The notes under the pieces: generated by a model | What the model was told of the DNA's origin: nothing | Databases searched by the model: none | What the model saw: the letters and a program-made list of their open reading frames with translations, nothing else | In this document: piece by piece, positions 16,381 through 23,943 of the stretch | Position numbering within the stretch: position 1 is the first letter of the stretch | Layout of the letters: every line of letters starts with the position of its first letter | Translations under genes and position numbers: made by a program | Assembly: GCF_009755225.1 (NCBI RefSeq) | Contig: NZ_WQKZ01000001.1 | Span: forward strand, 1,178,001-1,242,000 | Length of the DNA stretch: 64,000 nt | Source of the DNA: Hymenobacter ginkgonis | GTDB taxonomy: Bacteria; Bacteroidota; Bacteroidia; Cytophagales; Hymenobacteraceae | Reading direction: 5' to 3'

Positions 16381-17777
16381 GCGGCGGGCGGGTTATGGGC
16401 GCCGGAGTGGCTCTCGGCCCAGCTGCCAAGCAGGCGAAAGGTGTGGCCATTCCACTCGCCAAACACGGTGAGGGGCTGGCCTCCGCTGCGGGCCAGCAGC
16501 TGCCAGCCCGCCTCCTCGTTTGGCAGGCGCAGGGGGAGGGCCTGGGGCTCGGTGGCGTGGTGCAGCAGCCAGGTGCCGTCGGGCAGGGGGGTAGGGAGGG
16601 CCTCGGTGAGGGTGACGGGCCACTCGCGCAGCCACGGGTGGCGGGCCAGCGCGCCAGCATAGCCGTGCAGCAATTCGCCAAAACCAAGGCCCGCCGGGGC
16701 CGCAGCGGGGTTGGCGCGGCCGGCGTAGGCCAGGGCCACCGGGGCCACGCGCAAGGCGAGCAGGCCGGGGTAAAAGGCCAGCTCGCCCGCGTAGCGCCCA
16801 CCGGGTACTAGCGGGGTAGCAAAGGCCTGCCCGCCAAACGAATACTCTAGCACCAGCGCGTAGCGGGCGCTGTGCTGGCCGCGTAGCCAGGTGCGGCGGG
16901 CCGTGAGGCGGTTTTCATCCCAACTAAACTGGCCTAGCACCACCCAGGTATCGGCTAGTATTTCGGTGGCGGGGTCGGCCAGCAGGTCGTCTTTTTTGAG
17001 CGTGAGGCCTACCTGCTGGTTTATTTCGGCGCGGGCGGCGGGGCCCAGGGCTGCCCGGTTTTGGAAGGCGCGCAGCAGCAGGTATACCTCGCCCAACCGG
17101 GCTAGCAGGCGCTGGTGCCAGCCGGCGCCGGCAGTGGGGTAGGCGGCTAGTTCGCGCAGGGCGGCAGCCAGGCCGGGCAATTGATTATCGACCAGGCGGG
17201 CGGCCTGGCTTTCCCAAAAAGCGAGCGGCCTTTTTTCTAGTTCGGCCAGGCCGGCGCTCATCAGGTCGAGCAGCCAGGTTTCTAGCTCCTGGGCACCAGC
17301 CTGCATACGGGCTTCGCGCTTTTGCTGCGCTGCGCTGGGGGCCGCCGGGGTGGGGGCAGGCGCTGCGCTACCCAGCGCCAAAGCAGTAGGGGTAGGGGCC
17401 GTGGGAGCCGGCGGAGCGCCGGCTTTAGCAGCTGGCCCGGCGCCTTTAACTTGGCGCTTTTCGAGCCACTCGGCCAGCCAGGCGGGGGGCGCGCCAGCGG
17501 GTGCCAGCGCGGGCTGGCGCGCCAGCAGCAGCAGCAACCCCGCCCCGTGCTTGCACGGAAACACCCGGCTGGGGCACGAGCACTTGAAGGCGGGCTCGGT
17601 GAGGTCGATGCCGGTGCGGTAAGGCTGGCTGCCGCTGCCCGCGCACTCGCCCCAGGCGGCGGTGGCCGTGCGGCCCAGGGCCGCCCACTTGGCAGGCGCG
17701 GCCAGCTCGCGGCCCCGTTTCAGGGTGCCGGGGTCGGTAACGAGGGCAGTGGCTTGTTCTTCGCTAAAAGCAATCAT
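16377..17777 (-). CDS. SWIM zinc finger protein
   Basis: 466 aa from the ATG at 17777 (MIAFSEEQ); an upstream ATG at 17825 would add 16 unlikely residues. A SWIM finger of the C-x-C-xn-C-x-H type is clear: Cys66, Cys68, Cys75 and His77. It is followed by a low-complexity Ala/Pro linker (about residues 120-180) and a long helical-beta C-terminal region. SWIM domains bind DNA or proteins, and here the domain probably recruits the target for the downstream MoxR-VWA machinery. It is the first gene of the leftward run and is translationally coupled to DUF5691. Confidence 0.87.
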   Translation of the reverse strand: MIAFSEEQATALVTDPGTLKRGRELAAPAKWAALGRTATAAWGECAGSGSQPYRTGIDLTEPAFKCSCPSRVFPCKHGAGLLLLLARQPALAPAGAPPAWLAEWLEKRQVKGAGPAAKAGAPPAPTAPTPTALALGSAAPAPTPAAPSAAQQKREARMQAGAQELETWLLDLMSAGLAELEKRPLAFWESQAARLVDNQLPGLAAALRELAAYPTAGAGWHQRLLARLGEVYLLLRAFQNRAALGPAARAEINQQVGLTLKKDDLLADPATEILADTWVVLGQFSWDENRLTARRTWLRGQHSARYALVLEYSFGGQAFATPLVPGGRYAGELAFYPGLLALRVAPVALAYAGRANPAAAPAGLGFGELLHGYAGALARHPWLREWPVTLTEALPTPLPDGTWLLHHATEPQALPLRLPNEEAGWQLLARSGGQPLTVFGEWNGHTFRLLGSWAESHSGAHNPPAA

Positions 17778-17838
17778 ACGCGGCGGGGGCCGGGCGGTGG
17801 TTTGGCGGCCCAAGGTAGGGCCCAACGGCCGAGCTGCC

Positions 17839-18372
17839 CTAGCGTTTTCGCCGCCAAAAAAACAGGCCTACGCAGGCCACGGCCAGGGCCGCCAGGGCAA
17901 TGTCGCGGCCGGTGCGGCCTTGCTGAGCTTCTTGCAGCTCGGCGGCCAGGCCGCGCTGCTTTTCGGCGGCTTGGCGCAGGCGTTCCTGCTGGTTTTGCAG
18001 CTCATTTTGCAGCTCGCCGAGGCGTTGGGAAGTGAGGTTGCGGTCGTCGCGGCCGGTGTTTTGCAGGGTGCTGGCCGTGGTTTGGGCGCGCTGGGTAGTC
18101 TGGTTAAGTACGGCCACTATCTGCTCGTCCTTGTTCACGATGCCTTGCAGGGCATCCACCACATCCTGCAAGTCCTTCTTAGATGGCTTGTTGCTGAGCC
18201 CAAACAGGCTGTGGCGCTGGGCGCTGGCGGCGGCGTACTGCTGCGTCAGCTCCCGGCGCTCGGCCAGCAGGCGGGGTAGGGGCGAGTCGGGCGCGGCCGG
18301 TAGATTTTGGGCAAAGGCGGCGGGCCCGAGCAGGGCGAGCAGCAGCAGAGAAGGACGACGGAGAAAAAACAT
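17839..18372 (-). CDS. Signal-peptide coiled-coil protein with C-terminal membrane anchor
   Basis: 177 aa. An N-terminal signal peptide ends near AAFAQ. A long heptad-rich, Gln/Glu-rich region (about residues 80-150) predicts a coiled coil. A single hydrophobic segment near the C-terminus (DIALAALAVACVGLFF) is followed by the positive stop RRKR. I infer a periplasmic coiled coil anchored in the inner membrane. I do not recognise a named family. It lies about 60 bases upstream of the SWIM gene on the same strand, but the signal peptide sets it apart from the cytoplasmic MoxR system. Confidence 0.7.
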   Translation of the reverse strand: MFFLRRPSLLLLALLGPAAFAQNLPAAPDSPLPRLLAERRELTQQYAAASAQRHSLFGLSNKPSKKDLQDVVDALQGIVNKDEQIVAVLNQTTQRAQTTASTLQNTGRDDRNLTSQRLGELQNELQNQQERLRQAAEKQRGLAAELQEAQQGRTGRDIALAALAVACVGLFFWRRKR

Positions 18373-18588
18373 TGCCGCAAAGTTTGCGAAAAAGTTAGGC
18401 TCTGCGGCGCTATGTGCGTCTAGGTAGAGGGCCAGCGCGTTTGGCCGAATACAGAGGAGGTTGGGCGTGCCCCACTTTCTAGAGGGTAGGCGGGTAGTTT
18501 ACGAACCCTGCCTGCCTAAAGAAAACCCCAGCTTAGTTGCTACCGTTCAGTTGCCTTCACCTATGGTATAGGTCTAGCAATCGGGGTT

Positions 18589-19275
18589 ATGAAAAAGGAG
18601 GATATTGTATTTAGCGACTGGCATCGCTGGGTGTTTGGCACGGCCCCGCCGTCGTTTACGGGCGAGGTAGCCATTCGCGCCCTGCTCATTTTTATTGTGA
18701 TGTTGATTATCGTGCGCCTATTGGGCCGGCGCATGAAGGGCCAGATGTCGGTGAGCGAGCTGGCCGTGGTGCTGATGCTGGGAGCCATTATTGCGGGGCC
18801 CATGCAGATTCCGACGGCCGGGCTGCTGCCGAGCGTGGTGGTGCTAGTAGCGGTGCTGGCCATGCACCGCCTCAGCAACTGGCTGGCCTTTAAGTACCGC
18901 CCCGTAGAGCTAGCGCAGCAAGGCGACTTGGCCCTGCTACTACGCGACGGCTGCCTAGACCTGGCTGCCCTGCAACGGCAAGCCCTGTCGCAGGAACAGC
19001 TGTTTGGCCAGCTGCGCAACCAAAACATTGCACAACTGGGCGAACTGCGCCGGGTGTATTTCGAGGCTAATGGCCACCTTAGCCTGTACAAGCTGCCCGA
19101 GCCGCAGCCCGGCCTAAGCGTGCGCCCCCGCGCCGACACCCTACCCGCCACCACGGGCCCCGCCCAGGGGGTGAAGGTGTGCGCGAACTGCGGCCATGTG
19201 CCCGCCGCTGCCGACCACGCCGGCCACAACTGCCTGCGTTGCAGCGCCCAGGACTGGGTGCCCGCCACGTTGTAA
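18589..19275 (+). CDS. DUF421 (YetF/YcaP-like) membrane protein with zinc ribbon
   Basis: 228 aa. Three N-terminal membrane segments (about residues 25-45, 55-75 and 80-100) precede the conserved DUF421 cytoplasmic domain: VRLLGRRMKGQMSVSEL, ALSQEQLFGQLRNQNI and RRVYFEANGHLSLYKL. A C-terminal four-cysteine element (CANC then CLRC) looks like an added zinc ribbon. DUF421/YetF proteins are associated with spore or envelope stress functions in Bacillus, but biochemical activity is not established. It has a paralogue 190 bases downstream. Confidence 0.87.
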   Translation: MKKEDIVFSDWHRWVFGTAPPSFTGEVAIRALLIFIVMLIIVRLLGRRMKGQMSVSELAVVLMLGAIIAGPMQIPTAGLLPSVVVLVAVLAMHRLSNWLAFKYRPVELAQQGDLALLLRDGCLDLAALQRQALSQEQLFGQLRNQNIAQLGELRRVYFEANGHLSLYKLPEPQPGLSVRPRADTLPATTGPAQGVKVCANCGHVPAAADHAGHNCLRCSAQDWVPATL

Positions 19276-19467
19276 GCGCTCGCCCTTTCGTGCTGAAAAC
19301 CAGCGGCCTGCCGGCTTGCTGGTAATTCAGTGCGTGTAGGGGCAACGCTGCGTTGGTTGCTATAAGAGTCTGTTTAATTTTTGATAAAAAATCTTTAGGC
19401 CATCCCGCTGAGCTTGCCGAAGTAGGATGGTTTTTCTAAACACGCGCTAAGTTTTAGTCCGAATTTT

Positions 19468-20190
19468 ATGCCTCCTCCCCCCCCTCCTCATATTACCGAC
19501 TACCTGCGCATTTTAATGGGCGATGTGCCCTGGAGCTTTTTGCTAGAGACGGCTATCCGCCTAGCGCTCATGTACCTGGTGCTGCTAATCGGCCTGCGCC
19601 TGATGGGCAAGCGCATGGCCGGGCAAATCAGCCGCACCGAGCTGGCGGGCTTGGTTTCGTTGGCCGTGAGCATTGGCATCCCCTTACTGTCGGCCGACCG
19701 CGGGCTGCTGGCGCCGGTTGTTATTGCCGCGGTGGTGGTACTGGGCCATCGCCTCGTAACGCATTGGGCCGCCCGCCGCCCCACTGCCGAGCACCTCCTC
19801 CAAGGCAACCTGGTGAATGTAGTGACTGATGGCGTGCTGCAACTACCCGTGATGGAGCAGGTGGTACTCTCGCAAGAGCGGTTATTCGCCCAGCTGCGGG
19901 GCGAAAGCCTGGAGCATCTGGGTCAAGTCCGCCGCCTTTACATGGAAGCAAATGGCACCTTCAGCCTGGTCGAAGCCGAAGAGCCCCAGCCGGGCCTGTC
20001 GCTGATTCCGGGTTGGGACAAAGGCTTTCGGAAAGAGCAACCCGCCGTGCCCGGCAAGTTTGCCTGCCTCAAGTGTGGGCAGGTAGCCGATGCTCCGCAG
20101 GCGCCTCCTACCCCCTGCCCGTGCTGCGGCGCCCACCAGTGGGAGCCAGCCGTAAACGCCATTAAACCAGCCGAAAAGAAAGAAAGTTAG
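19468..20190 (+). CDS. DUF421 (YetF/YcaP-like) membrane protein with zinc ribbon
   Basis: 240 aa paralogue of the gene at 18589, sharing the membrane region (GLRLMGKRMAGQISRTELA), VVLSQERLFAQLRGESLEHLG and RRLYMEANGTFSLVEAEEPQPGLS. The C-terminus again has a four-cysteine zinc ribbon (CLKC then CPCC), so the ribbon predates the duplication. The proline-rich start (MPPPPPPHITDY) follows an AT-rich leader. The 19276-19467 gap holds a short inverted-repeat-like segment near 19400 but no clear terminator, so the two genes may be co-transcribed. Confidence 0.87.
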   Translation: MPPPPPPHITDYLRILMGDVPWSFLLETAIRLALMYLVLLIGLRLMGKRMAGQISRTELAGLVSLAVSIGIPLLSADRGLLAPVVIAAVVVLGHRLVTHWAARRPTAEHLLQGNLVNVVTDGVLQLPVMEQVVLSQERLFAQLRGESLEHLGQVRRLYMEANGTFSLVEAEEPQPGLSLIPGWDKGFRKEQPAVPGKFACLKCGQVADAPQAPPTPCPCCGAHQWEPAVNAIKPAEKKES

Positions 20191-20398
20191 GCCAGCGCCC
20201 TCCTTGCTGAGGCTGCGGCCCTAAGCCTGCCCAACGGTGGGGCTTAGCCGCCGCAAACGGCCTGCGTTTGTTAGGCCATTGGTAACCTGCTGCTTACTTA
20301 ACGAGTACGTACGTAAACTCGGCCTGAAAACCGAGTTTTGCCCGTGGTTAGCGCCTGGCTACATGCCTAGCTAACCCGTCGAACGTAAGCTTACTTGG

Positions 20399-21700
20399 AT
20401 GATTAAAACAGCGACTGTAGAGATTTGGGGTGGGGTAGAGTGCACCTGCCGCCGCATTGAGGATGCTTACTCGGACCAGCTGGTTCGCAATGGCCACCGC
20501 GACCGGCTCGACGACCTCGACCGCTTTGCCGAATTGGGCCTGCGCACCCTACGCTACCCCATTCTTTGGGAAACCGTGGCCCCCGACAGCCTCGACGACC
20601 CGCACTGGGAGTGGCCCGATGAACGCCTAGGCTACCTGCAAACACTGGGCATCGAGCCCATTGTGGGCCTAGTGCACCACGGTAGCGGCCCGCGCTACAC
20701 CGCCCTCGACCAGCCCACTTTTGCCCCCGGCTTGGCCCGCTATGCCCGCATGGTGGCCGAGCGCTACCCCTGGGTAAAGTACTACACCCCCGTGAACGAG
20801 CCCCTGACCACGGCCCGCTTCAGCGGCCTCTACGGCATCTGGTATCCGCACGGGCGCGACGACCGCACGTTTGTGCGCATCTTAATTAACGAATTGGAAG
20901 CCACGCGGTTGGCTATGCTCGCTATTCGCGAAGTCAATCCCGCCGCCCAGCTGGTTCAGACCGAGGACTTGGGCCAAGCCCACGGCACCCCCGAACTAGC
21001 CGCGCAAGTAGAGTTTGAAAATCATCGACGGTGGCTGACTTTCGACATCTTGTGTGGCCGGCTCACGCCAGCCCACCCGCTCTGGGATTACCTACGCAGC
21101 AACGGCATTGAAGCAGCCGAATTGCAGGCGTTTATCGACCAGCCCCTACCCCCCGAGGTGCTGGGCATCAACCACTACGTCACCAGCGAGCGTTACCTCG
21201 ACGAGCGCCTGGCGCTCTACCCCGGCCAGCCGGCCATCAGTGGCCGTCACCACTCGGCCTACGTCGATTTGGAGGTGTTGCGCGTGGCCTGCGCCGAGCC
21301 CGTCGGGCTTGAATCTTTACTGCGTGAAACCTGGGAGCGCTACCAGCTGCCGCTGGCCATCACGGAGTCGCACCTGGGCTGCACCCGCGAAGAGCAGCTG
21401 CGCTGGCTGCACCAAACCTGGCAGGTGGCCAACCGCTTGCAGGCCAGTGGGGTAGGCCTGCGCGCCCTCACCGTGTGGGCCTTGCTGGGCACCTTCGACT
21501 GGGACAATCTGCTCACCAGCGACGGGGCTTCTTACGAGCCCGGCGTGTTTGATGTGCGCGGCGGCCTGCCCCGCCCCACGGCTCTGCACGCCATGGTGCA
21601 AAGCCTCATTCGCGAGGGCCAGTACACCCATCCGGTGCTGGCCGGGCTGGGTTGGTGGCAACGCGACGTGCGGTTTTATTGGCTCACGGAGGCCGCCTGA
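20399..21700 (+). CDS. Family 1-like glycoside hydrolase
   Basis: 433 aa, no signal peptide. A TIM-barrel enzyme of the GH1 clan type: the acid/base motif TPVNEP has Glu134, and the nucleophile strand ITESHLG has Glu323. Other conserved blocks are LRYPILWE, VGLVHHGSGP and FSGLYGIWYPHGRDD. In many bacteria this sequence is fused to an RmlD-like reductase as one protein; here the reductase is a separate gene 77 bases downstream. The substrate is unknown, and a role in nucleotide-sugar or exopolysaccharide metabolism is inferred from the pairing. Confidence 0.82.
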   Translation: MIKTATVEIWGGVECTCRRIEDAYSDQLVRNGHRDRLDDLDRFAELGLRTLRYPILWETVAPDSLDDPHWEWPDERLGYLQTLGIEPIVGLVHHGSGPRYTALDQPTFAPGLARYARMVAERYPWVKYYTPVNEPLTTARFSGLYGIWYPHGRDDRTFVRILINELEATRLAMLAIREVNPAAQLVQTEDLGQAHGTPELAAQVEFENHRRWLTFDILCGRLTPAHPLWDYLRSNGIEAAELQAFIDQPLPPEVLGINHYVTSERYLDERLALYPGQPAISGRHHSAYVDLEVLRVACAEPVGLESLLRETWERYQLPLAITESHLGCTREEQLRWLHQTWQVANRLQASGVGLRALTVWALLGTFDWDNLLTSDGASYEPGVFDVRGGLPRPTALHAMVQSLIREGQYTHPVLAGLGWWQRDVRFYWLTEAA

Positions 21701-21777
21701 GGGGTAGCGCGCGCGGCTGCCAAAGCTGCGCGCTGAGCCTACTCATTCCCCAATACTCTTGCTATAAGTAACGATTT

Positions 21778-22662
21778 ATGTCTATTACCCAACCCATTAT
21801 CATCACGGGGGCTACCGGCACGCTGGGCCAGGCTTTCCGGCGGGTATGCCGCATTCGGGGCCTGCACGCCGTCACGCTCGACCGGGCTGCGCTTGATATC
21901 ACCGAGGCCAGCTCCATCGAAAAAGCCTTGGACCACTACCAGCCCTGGGCCGTGGTAAACGCCGCCGGCTACGTGCGCGTGGATGAAGCCGAAACCGACT
22001 ACGCCCGCTGCTACCGCGAAAACACTACCGGCCCGCAGCTGCTAGCCGCGGCCTGCGCGGCCCAAGGCCGGCAGCTGCTCACGTTCTCGTCCGACTTAGT
22101 ATTTGACGGTCAGCAGGCTACGCCTTACTGCGAAAGCGATGCTGCTCGCCCGCTCAACGTGTATGGCCGCAGCAAGCTGCTAGCCGAGCAGGCCGTGCTG
22201 GCCCGGCTACCCACGGCGTTGGTTGTGCGCACCAGCGCATTTTTCAGCGCCTGGGACGAGCACAATTTTGTGCACCACGCGCTTACGGCGGCCCGGCAGG
22301 GCGAAGAATTTGCAGCGGCCGACGACCTGTTCATTTCGCCCACCTACGTGCCCGACCTCGTCAATACCGCCCTCGACCTGCTGCTCGACGGCGCCCACGG
22401 CTGCTGGCACCTCGCCAACCAAGGCACCTACTCCTGGGCCGAGCTGGCCCGGCAGGCCTTGCAAATCGCCGGCCTCGACGAAAGCTGCCTAGTGCCGCGC
22501 CCCGCCGCTACGTTTGGCTGGGCCGCTCGGCGCCCGCGCTACAGCGTGCTGGGCACCGAGCGCGGCCCGCTGCTGCCCAGCGTCGAAAGCGGCCTGCACC
22601 GCCACCTCGAAGATGAGCGCCTGCTAAGCTCGGCCAACCCTCCGGCCATTTTGGTGGGGTAG
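21778..22662 (+). CDS. RmlD-like sugar nucleotide reductase (SDR family)
   Basis: 294 aa extended short-chain dehydrogenase of the dTDP-4-dehydrorhamnose reductase type. The N-terminal Rossmann motif is TGATGTLGQAF; the active-site YxxxK is YGRSK within NVYGRSKLLAEQAVL, and the preceding SSDLVFDG strand matches RmlD. The C-terminus carries YSWAELARQAL and an RPRYSVLGTE motif. It lacks neighbours rmlA, rmlB and rmlC, so it is probably not the housekeeping rhamnose enzyme. More likely it works with the GH1-like protein encoded just upstream. Confidence 0.85.
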   Translation: MSITQPIIITGATGTLGQAFRRVCRIRGLHAVTLDRAALDITEASSIEKALDHYQPWAVVNAAGYVRVDEAETDYARCYRENTTGPQLLAAACAAQGRQLLTFSSDLVFDGQQATPYCESDAARPLNVYGRSKLLAEQAVLARLPTALVVRTSAFFSAWDEHNFVHHALTAARQGEEFAAADDLFISPTYVPDLVNTALDLLLDGAHGCWHLANQGTYSWAELARQALQIAGLDESCLVPRPAATFGWAARRPRYSVLGTERGPLLPSVESGLHRHLEDERLLSSANPPAILVG

Positions 22663-22693
22663 GGCTAGTGCCCGCTGGTAGTAGCTGCAAAAC

Positions 22694-23194
22694 TCACGGC
22701 GTTCGACGTAACTCATACGTCACTTCATCAGGAGTTGCATCGGCAATTTTTACAAAATGCAGGCGCGTTAACAGCTGGATGGTCTTCACGTTTTGGCGGG
22801 TAGTGTGGGCCAGTATTTTCTGCAGCCCCATCGTATTAAATCCAAAGTCGATGGCCGCTTTTAGTGCCGCCGTCATGTAGCCGCGCCCCCAGCATGCGGG
22901 TTTCAATACAAAGCCCAGTTCGCCGGTATCTTCCTCGAAGCCACGGTAATAGCCACACGTGCCAACCAGCGCCTGAGTAGCCACATCGGCAATGCCCCAG
23001 TGAACTGTTGTGCCGGTTTGGTAGTCGTGGGTTATGCTGGCTTGCATGCGCGCCGCTTCCTGTGTAGTAGTTGCTGGCTGGGCATTATAGTAAGAAATAT
23101 CAACGATGTGCTCAAGGTCTGCGGCAACTAGTTGCCTTAGCTTAATCGCCGGGTTTGAAATTTCTGGAAACGTTTTATAAGGCGGCAAATACAT
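22694..23194 (-). CDS. GNAT family N-acetyltransferase (RimJ/RimL type)
   Basis: 166 aa. A GNAT fold with the acetyl-CoA region LGFVLKPACWGRGYMTAALKA and the C-terminal TRQNVKTIQLLTRLHFV typical of RimJ/RimL-like enzymes. These acetylate protein N-termini or small amines; the acceptor here is unknown. It lies 33 bases downstream of the HAD phosphatase gene on the same strand, so the two are probably co-transcribed. It converges with the RmlD-like gene with only 31 bases between the stops. Confidence 0.88.
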   Translation of the reverse strand: MYLPPYKTFPEISNPAIKLRQLVAADLEHIVDISYYNAQPATTTQEAARMQASITHDYQTGTTVHWGIADVATQALVGTCGYYRGFEEDTGELGFVLKPACWGRGYMTAALKAAIDFGFNTMGLQKILAHTTRQNVKTIQLLTRLHFVKIADATPDEVTYELRRTP

Positions 23195-23227
23195 AAAAAG
23201 AGGGATAGAGGATTTTAAAATACTGCG

Positions 23228-23803
23228 TTAATCAGCTGGTTGGTGCCAGTATCTTTTTTCAATAGTCCGCACGTTTGCCGCGTGTTTAAGCGTCGCCAAG
23301 TAAGGCGCCAACAGTAGCAATTCACCGTCGAGCTGCTCGCCAGTGTAAGGCTTGATATAGATAGCATTGCCGTAGTTATGCAGCACTTTGGCGGGCGTAT
23401 CGTCCACAATGAGCACCTGCTCGAGCCGAAAACCCTGCCGCCGCACTTTTTTGAGGCGTTTGGCAAACTCGTATTTACTGGAATAATCAAGGTTGAAGAA
23501 GCCTTTCTCGTCTATTTCCGGCTGCAAGAATGGCGTGCAGCGGCTGCGGCCCCATACAAATTCCAGGGCTATTTCCGGTGGAAAGATGTGTTGGACTATT
23601 GCACGTACGTAGTCGTCGCTGGCCGATGACCATACCGCCAACTTAAAGTGCCGAGCGCATTCCTGCAAAAAGCTGGCAAGGCCGGGGCGTTTATAAACGA
23701 AGTAGTGATAAACTTGAAAATCATAGTTATCCCGGAGTTTTTGCGGCGTGGCATGAATCAAGGTTTCATCCAGGTCCAGAATCAGTAGTAGCTCCTTGCT
23801 CAT
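23228..23803 (-). CDS. HAD phosphatase of the FCP1/NIF type
   Basis: 191 aa. The catalytic motif DLDET is at residues 10-14, followed by KRPGLASFLQECARHF, the VWSSAS motif II and the later VDDTP motif IV. This is the NLI-interacting-factor (FCP1-like) branch of HAD phosphatases, which removes phosphate from proteins in eukaryotes. Bacterial substrates are largely unknown. It is transcribed divergently from the nuclease-helicase gene, with about 140 bases between them. Confidence 0.88.
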   Translation of the reverse strand: MSKELLLILDLDETLIHATPQKLRDNYDFQVYHYFVYKRPGLASFLQECARHFKLAVWSSASDDYVRAIVQHIFPPEIALEFVWGRSRCTPFLQPEIDEKGFFNLDYSSKYEFAKRLKKVRRQGFRLEQVLIVDDTPAKVLHNYGNAIYIKPYTGEQLDGELLLLAPYLATLKHAANVRTIEKRYWHQPAD

Positions 23804-23943
23804 AGCCGGTTAAGTGGCGTTGGCCTTTCGCAAATAAGGAAATGCGGTAACGGTCGATGCGTGCTAACGAAGCAAAAGTCAGCAGCAGCCAGGGGTCTTC
23901 CCAAGGTAGCTCAGCTGGCAGGCGTTAATTTTAGGGTTGTTCC

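Noticed and set aside
7640..17777. CRISPR-Cas or restriction-modification locus
   Set aside because: No Cas or methyltransferase motifs and no spaced direct repeats were seen in this or any other part of the window.
19380..19440. Short inverted repeat similar to the 7494-7601 element
   Set aside because: Pairing is only about 6 bp with mismatches, too weak to call a terminator or a mobile repeat.
23904..23926. D-arm-like sequence resembling the 5' half of a tRNA
   Set aside because: The segment GTAGCTCAGCTGGCAGGCG looks tRNA-like, but there is no anticodon arm, T arm or pairing acceptor stem downstream, and coding sequence starts at 23944.
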